A program made the position numbers and the translations under genes. Below, in pieces: positions 43,354 through 49,944 of a stretch of DNA of 64,000 nt (its first letter is position 1; each line of letters begins with the position of its first letter). Origin of the DNA: CALLMM01 sp964429855 (GTDB taxonomy: Bacteria > Armatimonadota > Chthonomonadetes > Chthonomonadales > CAJBBX01); the NCBI GenBank assembly GCA_964429855.1, contig CAYSDM010000018.1:1-64000 (forward strand), in the 5' to 3' direction. The notes under the pieces are model-generated. The model was not told where the DNA came from and did not search any database. It was given only the letters and a program-made list of their open reading frames with translations.

Positions 43354-43428
43354 TTAGCGAGGCGCGCCTGTTCGGAGCGAGCGTAGTGCAAAGCGCATTA
43401 CCGGTTTTTTCGTGTAAACGGCTTCCAT
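43354..43428 (-). CDS. Short leader ORF upstream of the sigma factor (24 codons)
   Basis: Reading on the minus strand from ATG 43428, the peptide MEAVYTKKPVMRFALRSLRT followed by GAPR and a TAA stop (43356-43354) is preceded by a strong ribosome site, AAAGGAGG, 9 nt upstream. It is basic (two Lys, five Arg). It lies between the promoter at 43502-43530 and the terminator-like hairpin at 43206-43244, in the position of a leader peptide. It is too short to be identified by homology, and conservation is untested. Confidence 0.45.
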   Translation of the reverse strand: MEAVYTKKPVMRFALRSLRTGAPR

Positions 43429-43501
43429 TCAGTCTCGCCTCCTTTCAGGCTTCGGGGTACAGACTAACGAAATGACTGCGGCTGACGTTTCAGCCGTATT
43501 G

Positions 43502-43530
43502 GATATACCACACTCTCTATCGTCTGACAA
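43502..43530 (-). promoter_or_regulatory. Candidate promoter for the leader ORF and sigma factor
   Basis: On the minus strand TTGTCA (43530-43525) and TATATC (43507-43502) are separated by 17 bp. The transcript would start near 43495 and have a leader of about 307 nt before the sigma-factor ATG. Confidence 0.5.
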
Positions 43531-43612
43531 GAGGTTTTTGCTAAAGATCGGACGGATTTTCTTTTTCCTTGGTTTCACAACGTGTTTTCCCATGATTGGG
43601 TATTCTAATCAC

Positions 43613-44590
43613 ATGAGCGAGCTACTGTTAAATGTGGAGGGACTGAAGAAGCATTTTCGCGTCCGGCGCGTGCATGGAATGCGCTCCGTTACGGAGATTG
43701 TGCGCGCGGTGGATGGACTGAATCTTACGATCTCGACCGGGGAGACTCTGGGACTGGTGGGAGAGAGCGGCTGCGGAAAGAGCACTGCCGGACGCGCCAT
43801 CCTGAAGCTGATCGAGCCAACCGCCGGAAAGGTGGAGTTTGAAGGGGTAGACCTGACCACACTGGATCGGCAGAGCCTGCGGCGTCTACGGAAAGATATG
43901 GGGATTGTTTTTCAGGACCCGATGTCTGCCCTCAATCCCCGCATGATGGTCGGGGATATTGTCTCAGAGCCGCTGCAGGCGCATCATCTGGTGCGCTCGC
44001 GCCGGGAGGGCATTGAGCGCGCCCGCGCGCTGCTGGAGCAGGTGGGGCTACGCGCCGGTTTTGCGGAACGCTATCCGCATGAGTTTTCCGGAGGACAGCG
44101 GCAGCGGATCGGGATTGCCCGCGCCATTGCCACCGACCCGAAACTGATTATTCTGGACGAACCGATCTCCGCTCTCGATATCTCCGTGCGTGCACAGATT
44201 CTCAATCTTCTGGAAGACCTGCAGGAGCAGCGCGGGCTGGCATATCTGTTTATCGCGCATGATCTTTCGGTGGTGCGTCATGCCTGTGACCGTGTCGCGG
44301 TGATGTATCTGGGAATCGTCGTGGAGGAGGCGGCGAGCGACCGGTTATTTGCTTCACCGCAACACCCCTACACACAGGCGCTGCTTGCCTGTGTGCCGGT
44401 ACCTGATCCATCGCGCCGGGTCAGCCGTCCTCCCCTGGAGGGCGATGTGCCGACTCCCGTAGCCATTCCCTCCGGCTGCCGATTTCGCACGCGCTGCCCT
44501 CTGGCAAAAGCTATCTGCGAGCAGGAGACGCCTCCCCTGCGCGATCTGGGCGGGGGGCATCGGGTCGCCTGTCACTTTGCCGGGGCATAG
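43613..44590 (+). CDS. Oligopeptide/dipeptide ABC transporter ATPase (OppF/DppF type)
   Basis: This 325-residue ATPase drives uptake of peptides or nickel-like ligands. It shows Walker A GESGCGKST, the OppF hallmark VFQDPMSALNPRM, signature FSGGQRQRIGIARA, Walker B LIILDEP and the C-terminal oligo-HPY extension with Cys-rich RTRCPLAKAICEQE. ATG 43613 starts the conserved MSELLLNVEGLKKHF; the frame is open from 43472, but that stretch is AT-rich and uncoded-looking. TATTCT at 43601-43606 lies just 7 nt before the ATG, so a leaderless transcript is possible. Partner permeases and OppD are absent in this window. DUF2784 follows directly (stop 44590, start 44591). Confidence 0.9.
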   Translation: MSELLLNVEGLKKHFRVRRVHGMRSVTEIVRAVDGLNLTISTGETLGLVGESGCGKSTAGRAILKLIEPTAGKVEFEGVDLTTLDRQSLRRLRKDMGIVFQDPMSALNPRMMVGDIVSEPLQAHHLVRSRREGIERARALLEQVGLRAGFAERYPHEFSGGQRQRIGIARAIATDPKLIILDEPISALDISVRAQILNLLEDLQEQRGLAYLFIAHDLSVVRHACDRVAVMYLGIVVEEAASDRLFASPQHPYTQALLACVPVPDPSRRVSRPPLEGDVPTPVAIPSGCRFRTRCPLAKAICEQETPPLRDLGGGHRVACHFAGA

Positions 44591-44959
44591 ATGTATCTTC
44601 TGGCTGCCAATCTGGTTGCGGTGACGCACGGGCTGACGGTGTTGTGCGTGGTGACCGGGGCGGCAATGGCTCTCGCCGGGGTTCTGCGCAAATATCGGCG
44701 GTGGGAGGCAGCTTACTACGTTTTGCTTCTGCTGGTGATATTATCGGATGTCTGGATGGGGGAGTGCATTCTGACGGAGTGGGAGCAGAGATTACGAAAC
44801 CTGCATCAACCCGGCTCCGCCTATCGCGGATCGTTTATCGCTCACTATTTCGGGTTTCTGCCTCGTCCGGTGCACACCCACATCGGTCCGGCGCTGGTGA
44901 TCGGCGCGCTGCTGGCGTNNNNNNNNNNGCAGACGCTTCCGAAAAGACCATCCGGGTAA
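44591..44959 (+). CDS. DUF2784-type membrane protein, interrupted by an assembly gap
   Basis: The first 109 residues show the DUF2784 pattern: several helices (NLVAVTHGLTVLCVVTGAAM), LLVILSDVWMGECILTEWE and RGSFIAHYFGFLPRP. The Cys in GECILTEWEQRLR is the family's conserved position. The run of ten Ns at 44919-44928 breaks the last helix, and the frame after it (QTLPKRPSG then TAA) cannot be trusted because the gap length is arbitrary. The start is ATG 44591, immediately after the OppF stop, so they may be coupled. Its function is unknown. Confidence 0.75.
   Translation: MYLLAANLVAVTHGLTVLCVVTGAAMALAGVLRKYRRWEAAYYVLLLLVILSDVWMGECILTEWEQRLRNLHQPGSAYRGSFIAHYFGFLPRPVHTHIGPALVIGALLAXXXXQTLPKRPSG
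44919..44928. other. Run of ten Ns: scaffold gap
   Basis: Ten ambiguous bases interrupt the DUF2784 gene. A fixed ten-N run normally marks a scaffold join of unknown length, so linkage of the left part (through about 44918) with the right part (from 44929) rests on scaffolding, not continuous reads. Confidence 0.95.
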
Positions 44960-44971
44960 AAGACGTGAAAA

Positions 44972-45307
44972 CTACTCGCTCTGCTGACCGACCTGCATCG
45001 TCTGCTGGATCGGCGGTTCCGCATAGCTCTTAGAATTGGTTTCCAGATGGCTGACCCGCGACTCCAGTCGTTGTAACGCCGTATCGAAGCTCATATCATA
45101 CTGCGTGGTGGTGTCCCGAAGCTGTTGAATCTGGTTGCGGATGCTCTGAAGCTCCATCCTAATACTCTGATCCATCTCCTGTTTCAGCCGAAGCTTCATC
45201 TCCAGCACTTTTCTATGGTGGTGAGTCAGAATGGCGACGATGGGAATGCCGAAGATGAGAGTGACTACAACTAACGGGATGAGCAATACCAAAATCCCTT
45301 CATCCAT
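44972..45307 (-). CDS. Tandem membrane coiled-coil paralogue 4
   Basis: This 111-residue protein has one N-terminal helix (VLLIPLVVVTLIFGIPIVAIL), then a His/Arg-rich turn (HHHRKVLEMKLRLK) and a long coiled coil ending in LRDTTTQYDMSFDTALQRLE and SRVSHLE. It is the last of four paralogues in a row and shares most of this 27-residue core word-for-word with paralogue 3. The layout resembles PspB-like small membrane proteins, but no PspA or PspF is near. The start is ATG 45307, 5 bp after the stop of paralogue 3. The C-terminal tail differs between copies. Confidence 0.85.
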   Translation of the reverse strand: MDEGILVLLIPLVVVTLIFGIPIVAILTHHHRKVLEMKLRLKQEMDQSIRMELQSIRNQIQQLRDTTTQYDMSFDTALQRLESRVSHLETNSKSYAEPPIQQTMQVGQQSE

Positions 45308-45312
45308 CGCTT

Positions 45313-45642
45313 CTACCCCTGCCCTGTCTTCAGCATCTGCATCTGTGGCTCCGTCTCGGACGCTGGCTGGTCTATGGCGTTGACGCGCTGCTCCAGATGA
45401 GACATCCGGCTCTCCAGCCGTTGCAGCGCGGTATCGAAACTCATATCGTACTGCGTGGTGGTATCCCGAAGCTGCGCGATCTGCTGCTTGACGGCTTGAA
45501 GTTCATTCAGCACAACCTGATCCTGCTGGTTGTCACGATTCATCTTCATGCGAGCAAGCTCGCGGAAGTGAGAGGTAACAATGGCGGAAATCGGAATGCC
45601 AAAGATCATTACCACCGCGACCAGCCCTATAAGTTCTCCCAT
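45313..45642 (-). CDS. Tandem membrane coiled-coil paralogue 3
   Basis: This 109-residue protein has the N-terminal helix LIGLVAVVMIFGIPISAIV, the cytoplasmic-looking SHFRELARMKMNRD and the coiled-coil core LRDTTTQYDMSFDTALQRLE followed by SRMSHLE. Paralogues 3 and 4 are the most alike pair, also at DNA level in the core. The frame is open upstream to 45759, but ATG 45642 follows GAGGAGG and that longer frame overlaps paralogue 2. It lies 10 bp after the stop of paralogue 2. Confidence 0.85.
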   Translation of the reverse strand: MGELIGLVAVVMIFGIPISAIVTSHFRELARMKMNRDNQQDQVVLNELQAVKQQIAQLRDTTTQYDMSFDTALQRLESRMSHLEQRVNAIDQPASETEPQMQMLKTGQG

Positions 45643-45652
45643 CGTCTCCTCC

Positions 45653-45967
45653 TCAATGTCCTGAATCCAGGCGCGCGGTGTGCGTCTCCTGCTCCACCTG
45701 CCCGATGCGCTGCTCCAGCCGCGTAATGCGGCTCTCCATGCGCTGCAGCGCGGTGTCAAAACTCAAATTGTATTCCGTGCTGGTGTCGCGAAGCTCCATC
45801 ATCTCATTCCGCAGGGCGCGCATCTCCACCAGAGAGTTTTGATCGTTTTTCCCGCCGGATTTGAGCTTAAGCTCCGCCACCTTCTGACGATACCTGATGA
45901 AGGAGTTCAGAACGCTGCCAACCGTGCTTATGCCCACACAGGCGATGATGAATTCGAAAAAGCCCAT
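45653..45967 (-). CDS. Tandem membrane coiled-coil paralogue 2
   Basis: This 104-residue protein has a shorter hydrophobic N-terminus (FFEFIIACVGISTVGSVL) followed by Arg/Lys-rich RYRQKVAELKLKSG. Its coiled coil carries a diverged core, LRDTSTEYNLSFDTALQRME then SRITRLE. The order TM - basic patch - heptad helix is identical to its neighbours. GAGGG lies 10 nt before ATG 45967, and 14 bp separate it from the stop of paralogue 1. Confidence 0.85.
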   Translation of the reverse strand: MGFFEFIIACVGISTVGSVLNSFIRYRQKVAELKLKSGGKNDQNSLVEMRALRNEMMELRDTSTEYNLSFDTALQRMESRITRLEQRIGQVEQETHTARLDSGH

Positions 45968-45981
45968 TCTTCACAGACCCT

Positions 45982-46296
45982 CTAGGATGGAGAGATGCGT
46001 TGTATTCCCGTCTGTTGTTCCAGATTGTTAACGCGCTGCTCGATATTCGAAACCCGGCTTTCGATACGTTGCAGCGCGGTATCAAAACTCAGGTCGAACT
46101 CCGAGGTAGTTTCACGGAGCAGTTTTACCTCGTGCTGTATCTCTGTCAATGTCTCCAGTAAACGTGTGTTGGATTCCGCAGGCGCGTGAGATCGTCGTAT
46201 CTGCGCCATCTTCTGCAGGTGCTCAGTAATAATCGCCAGCGCGCCTACCCCGAAGATGATGCCGATGATAACGATGATCATGAAGCCAATGTTCAT
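45982..46296 (-). CDS. Tandem membrane coiled-coil paralogue 1
   Basis: This 104-residue protein has the helix IGFMIIVIIGIIFGVGALAI, then TEHLQKMAQIRRSHAP and the core LRETTSEFDLSFDTALQRIE followed by SRVSNIEQRVNNLE. ATG 46296 is preferred; the longer frame (TTG 46314) overlaps the hisA stop. It is the first of the four and follows hisA by only 14 bp, so it is transcribed with the his genes. The most diverged copy of the core is found here, and paralogue 4 is closest to paralogue 3, as expected if the array grew by duplication. Confidence 0.85.
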   Translation of the reverse strand: MNIGFMIIVIIGIIFGVGALAIITEHLQKMAQIRRSHAPAESNTRLLETLTEIQHEVKLLRETTSEFDLSFDTALQRIESRVSNIEQRVNNLEQQTGIQRISPS

Positions 46297-46310
46297 AAAA
46301 GCGCCTGTTA

Positions 46311-47054
46311 TCAAGATGCCTGTTGTTTTCCGGCGGCGGAGATAGCTTCCGGCAAACGGATCTTCCCGGCGTAGAGCGCCTTCCCGATGATGACGCCTTC
46401 CAGATTCGACGCTTTGATCGCCTTCAAAGTATGAATATCCTCCAGCGAACCTGCTCCGCCGGAGGCGATGATCGGAATAGGAACAGCCGCCAGCATCTCG
46501 CTGAGCGCGGCAGTGTTCACGCCTTCGAGCATTCCATCCCGACTGATGTCCGTGAAGATGATCCGCTTCGCGTTCATCTCCACCATGCGTTTCGCAAAAG
46601 AGATAGCCGACTCGTCCAGACGCTGCTGCCAGCCCGCAACCGCCACAAAACCGTCGCGCGCATCTATCCCGACAATGATCTTTTCTCCATACATCATCAG
46701 TGCGCTGCGGGCGATCTCATCGTTCTGCGCGACGCTGGTTCCCAGGATGACGCGATCCACCCCCATATTCAGCACCCGCTCGATCACTTCCGTGCTGCGG
46801 ATGCCTCCCCCCAACTGCACGGGGATGTTCACGCGCCGCATGATCTGGCGCACCACGTTCAGGTTGTGGGGCTGAACCATTCCGGCTTTCGCTCCGTCGA
46901 GGTCTACGATATGCAGGCGCGTGGCTCCTTCCGACTGCCATCTTATCGCGTACTTCACCGGGTCTTCGGAGTATATCTCCGCCTGCGTGAAGACGCCCTG
47001 CGTCAGGCGAACGCACTTTCCCTCTTTCAGGTCAATCGCCGGTATGATCTGCAT
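46311..47054 (-). CDS. hisA: HisA, ProFAR isomerase
   Basis: This 247-residue TIM-barrel enzyme isomerises ProFAR to PRFAR in histidine synthesis. Asp8 (IIPAIDLKEGKCVRL) and Asp131 (IVGIDARDG) are the catalytic acid-base pair. The phosphate-binding loops LGGGIRS and IASGGAGSLEDI are intact. It lies 59 bp downstream of hisH in the same operon, and its stop nearly abuts the first paralogue of the membrane array. HisF, HisI, HisG and HisC are not in the window. Confidence 0.96.
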   Translation of the reverse strand: MQIIPAIDLKEGKCVRLTQGVFTQAEIYSEDPVKYAIRWQSEGATRLHIVDLDGAKAGMVQPHNLNVVRQIMRRVNIPVQLGGGIRSTEVIERVLNMGVDRVILGTSVAQNDEIARSALMMYGEKIIVGIDARDGFVAVAGWQQRLDESAISFAKRMVEMNAKRIIFTDISRDGMLEGVNTAALSEMLAAVPIPIIASGGAGSLEDIHTLKAIKASNLEGVIIGKALYAGKIRLPEAISAAGKQQAS

Positions 47055-47113
47055 GGTCTTACTCCCGAATCCGGTTACAATTCCTCATAATCGGCTTTCA
47101 GTTTCCTAAAGAC

Positions 47114-47746
47114 TTACGCGCACAGGGTTGCAAAGTTTCGTAAAATTTGAAGTCCGACCCCGCCGCTCTTCTCTGGATGGAACTGGGTGGCGTGAACATT
47201 TCGCCACTCAACCGCGGCGCAGAAGTCGTATCCATATTCGCTGGTTGCAGAGACGATGGATGGATCGGACGGTTCCGGGTAGAAAGAGTGTACGAAGTAG
47301 ACCCGATCGCCTTCCGAAAGCCCTCGAAACAGCGACGCCTCCGGTCGAAAATGGAGCGAATTCCAGCCGATATGCGGAATCTTAAGCGTCATGCGCCCGT
47401 TCCCGTCGGCGGAATCGAAACGAAATTTCACCACGCGCCCCGGCAGTACGCCCAGACCCGGAGAGGTTCCCATCTCTTCGCTGGTTTCAAACAGCATCTG
47501 AAGTCCGACGCATATCCCCAGAAACGGACGCCCGGAGCGAATAAACTCACGGGTAGCGTCCGTGAGGAGAACGCTCTCCAATCCCTGCATACAGTGCGTG
47601 AACGCGCCGACGCCCGGCAGCACCAGCCTGTCCGCGCGAAGAACCTCCCGCGGGTCGCTGGTCACCTGAACATCCACGCCGATATGTTTGAACGCTTTAT
47701 AGACGCTGCCGAGATTGCCTGCGCCGTAGTCAATGATGGCGATCAT
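47114..47746 (-). CDS. hisH: HisH, glutamine amidotransferase subunit of IGP synthase
   Basis: This 210-residue class I amidotransferase supplies ammonia to HisF for imidazole-glycerol phosphate synthesis. The catalytic triad is visible: Cys79 (FLGICVGLQMLF), His190 and Glu192 (ATQFHPEKSG). The start at 47746 overlaps the end of the membrane PH-domain gene by 17 bp, so translation may be coupled. HisF, its obligatory partner, is not adjacent here, so it must be encoded elsewhere. Confidence 0.96.
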   Translation of the reverse strand: MIAIIDYGAGNLGSVYKAFKHIGVDVQVTSDPREVLRADRLVLPGVGAFTHCMQGLESVLLTDATREFIRSGRPFLGICVGLQMLFETSEEMGTSPGLGVLPGRVVKFRFDSADGNGRMTLKIPHIGWNSLHFRPEASLFRGLSEGDRVYFVHSFYPEPSDPSIVSATSEYGYDFCAAVEWRNVHATQFHPEKSGGVGLQILRNFATLCA

Positions 47747-48311
47747 CTGTGTGCTGTGAGCTATCCTTTACCGTGGTTGGAGGCGACTCCGGCATGCTGT
47801 CGGAGTCCGTTTTCCGGAAAGTGATGGTCTGCGTGCGCGGAATGTAGGAAGCGATCAGACCCCAGCGCAGTTTTCCTGGGCGCGCCATCAGTTTCGCTTT
47901 CTCAAGAACCTGCCTCAGAAGGCGATCCCGCTGTGAGCGAGGGAGCCAGCCCGCCGAGATCGGTCCCTTATCGGTCTCGATGACAAAGGAGGTCCGCGTC
48001 TGATCCAGCCTCCGAACCGACTGCCAGGGGACAGATCGGCTGCCAAACAGATTGATGGAGCGAATGCCATCCTCCTGTACCACCACGCATCGCCGCATCG
48101 CCGCAGCCGCCAGAAGACAGGGAAGACCGATCAGCAAGGCTCCGAGGAGCCGTTTCGCTTCTCCGCCTGCGAAAAACGCCTGAATTTGCCACGCAGACGC
48201 TCCCGCGCAGACGATGCCGAAAAAAGTCAATAAAGCGCGGACCGTCACAGGGGGGCGGTAGACAACCGGAAAGGAGGCGGCAGCCGGTTTCCTTTCCTGA
48301 AAAGCGGTCAC
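47730..48311 (-). CDS. Membrane-anchored PH-domain-like protein
   Basis: This 193-residue protein has two hydrophobic helices near the N-terminus (VRALLTFFGIVCAGASAW and LGALLIGLPCLLAAAAM). A bacterial PH-like beta domain follows: RRCVVVQEDGIRSINLFGSR, SVPWQSVRRLDQTRTSF and VIETDKGPISAGWLPR. The C-terminus is polar, rich in Ser/Thr/His. Such proteins (bPH families) are membrane scaffolds of unknown function. ATG 48311 lies 21 bp after the epimerase gene's stop, and the 3' end overlaps hisH. It is transcribed within the his operon without obvious metabolic relation. Confidence 0.8.
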   Translation of the reverse strand: MTAFQERKPAAASFPVVYRPPVTVRALLTFFGIVCAGASAWQIQAFFAGGEAKRLLGALLIGLPCLLAAAAMRRCVVVQEDGIRSINLFGSRSVPWQSVRRLDQTRTSFVIETDKGPISAGWLPRSQRDRLLRQVLEKAKLMARPGKLRWGLIASYIPRTQTITFRKTDSDSMPESPPTTVKDSSQHTDDRHH

Positions 48312-48332
48312 CTGCTTTGAAACCTTTCCGGA

Positions 48333-49337
48333 TTATGCCTGACGGGTATGCCAGGCGTTCAGCAGTTCCTGTTCGCGTTCCGGCTTCAGTCCGGCGCGCA
48401 TCACATGGTCCGCGGGACGTTTCGCGTGCCATGTAAGCGTATCCCGAACGGTGTCCGCCACCGGTCGGAAACGCAGACCACTGGCGATTGCCTTCCGGCA
48501 GTTGGTCGTCGAAAAGCCGCGATATTCTTCCGTCGTATCACAGGGAACCCAGAGCGGCAGTTCGCTCCAGGGCTGCGCTCCCTGTTGCAGCAGAAACGGC
48601 TCCGCAACCCAGGTCAGAGAGGCGTTGCTGCCGGAGACCGACACACATGTCTCTAGAAATGAACCCATCGTCAGGGAGTAGTCCGGCCCGGTGGCGTTGA
48701 AGGTTCCCGTTTTTCCGGTTTCAATCATGTTCAGATTCCACTCAGCCAGGTCACGAGCGTCAATAAACTGTACGGGCGATCCCGGGTTTCCCGGCGCAAG
48801 AACTTCGCCGCCCTGTGCGATACGGCGCGGCCAGTAGGTAAAGCGATCGGTCGGATCATGAGGACCGACGATCAGACCGGCGCGAATGTTCAACACACGA
48901 CCGGGCATCGCGTGCTCCGCCGCCTGTTCGCAGAGCGCTTTCAGGGGACCGTATGTCTCGCCGTTTACCTCCTCCACCGTCTCGTCTTCCAGCGTTCCGA
49001 GCGGTTCGCTCTCATCGGCGTCCGGCTTGCTAAACTCTTTATAGACCGACAGACTGGAGATGAAGGTGTAGCTCCCCACGGAGTTCGCCAGTATCTCCGC
49101 GGAGGCGCGAACGATGCGAGGCACATACCCGCAGGTGTCAATCACGGCGTCCCACCGGCGTCCAACAAGCGCGTTCAGGCCGCCGTCCCGATTTCCGCGC
49201 AGCTTCTCCGTCTGCGGATAGAGGTCGGCGTTGTGCTCTCCGCGATTGAACAGTGTCACGTCATACCCGCGAGCCAGCGCGGCTTCCACGATATGTCTCC
49301 CCAGAAAGATGGTTCCGCCCAGCACTAACAGCTTCAT
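48333..49337 (-). CDS. NAD-dependent epimerase/reductase (extended SDR)
   Basis: This 334-residue extended short-chain dehydrogenase has the Rossmann fingerprint LVLGGTIFLGRHIVEAAL and the catalytic YGPLK (Tyr-x-x-x-Lys). NATGPDYSLTMGSFLETC is typical of the RNA-binding-protein-like/isoflavone-reductase-like group of bacterial nucleoside-sugar epimerases. It probably acts on a nucleotide sugar or sugar alcohol. ATG 49337 immediately follows the hisB stop (TAG ATG), so it is cotranslated with hisB. Its presence inside a histidine operon is unexplained. Confidence 0.86.
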   Translation of the reverse strand: MKLLVLGGTIFLGRHIVEAALARGYDVTLFNRGEHNADLYPQTEKLRGNRDGGLNALVGRRWDAVIDTCGYVPRIVRASAEILANSVGSYTFISSLSVYKEFSKPDADESEPLGTLEDETVEEVNGETYGPLKALCEQAAEHAMPGRVLNIRAGLIVGPHDPTDRFTYWPRRIAQGGEVLAPGNPGSPVQFIDARDLAEWNLNMIETGKTGTFNATGPDYSLTMGSFLETCVSVSGSNASLTWVAEPFLLQQGAQPWSELPLWVPCDTTEEYRGFSTTNCRKAIASGLRFRPVADTVRDTLTWHAKRPADHVMRAGLKPEREQELLNAWHTRQA

Positions 49338-49943
49338 CTACAGAATGCCTTTCGTGGAGGGGATACCCTGTACGCGCTCGGATCGGGAGACCGCCTGCGC
49401 CAGCGCGCGCCCGAACGCTTTGAAAGCCGCTTCCACAATATGATGTCCGTTGATCCCGGCGAACTGCCGTAGATGCAGCGTGATTCCGGCATTGTGCGCG
49501 ACCGCGCGGAAGAACTCTCCGACCATGTCAGAGGAGAAACCGCCTATTCGCTCCACCGGAATCTGTAGTTCGCAGACGCTCAACCCGCGCCCGCTGAGAT
49601 CGAGCGCGCAGAGAACCAGCGCTTCATCCATCGGCAGAAAGGAGTCCCCATAGCGTACAATCCCCGCCTTATCTCCAATCGCATCGCGAATCGCCATTCC
49701 GAGCGCAATGCCGACATCCTCCACCGTATGATGATCGTCAATGTGCAGATCGCCCGTTGCCTGTACGGAGAGATCGAGCAGACCATGCCGGGCGACATGA
49801 GTCAGCATGTGATCGAAAAACCCGATACCGGTCTGAATCTCGCTCGTTCCAGAGCCGTCCAGATTCAGGCGAATCTCGATCTCCGTTTCGGAGGTTTTGC
49901 GCTGGATGATCGCCGCACGGGGGGGATGGCTGCTCTGGCTCAT
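49338..49943 (-). CDS. hisB: HisB, imidazoleglycerol-phosphate dehydratase (monofunctional)
   Basis: This 201-residue enzyme dehydrates IGP to imidazole-acetol phosphate. The two His-rich manganese-binding motifs, GFFDHMLTHVARHG and HIDDHHTVEDVG, and the C-terminal GINGHHIVEAAFKAFG are present. The histidinol-phosphatase half found in enterobacterial HisB is absent. The frame extends to 50021 through the 3' end of hisD, but ATG 49943 starts the conserved part and lies 1 bp after the hisD stop. Translation is coupled with hisD. Confidence 0.95.
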   Translation of the reverse strand: MSQSSHPPRAAIIQRKTSETEIEIRLNLDGSGTSEIQTGIGFFDHMLTHVARHGLLDLSVQATGDLHIDDHHTVEDVGIALGMAIRDAIGDKAGIVRYGDSFLPMDEALVLCALDLSGRGLSVCELQIPVERIGGFSSDMVGEFFRAVAHNAGITLHLRQFAGINGHHIVEAAFKAFGRALAQAVSRSERVQGIPSTKGIL

Positions 49944-49944
49944 A

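Noticed and set aside
43204..43386. Plus-strand 60-codon frame upstream of the Opp-type ATPase
   Set aside because: No ribosome site and no pattern; it overlaps the minus-strand leader hairpin and leader ORF, which have better signals.
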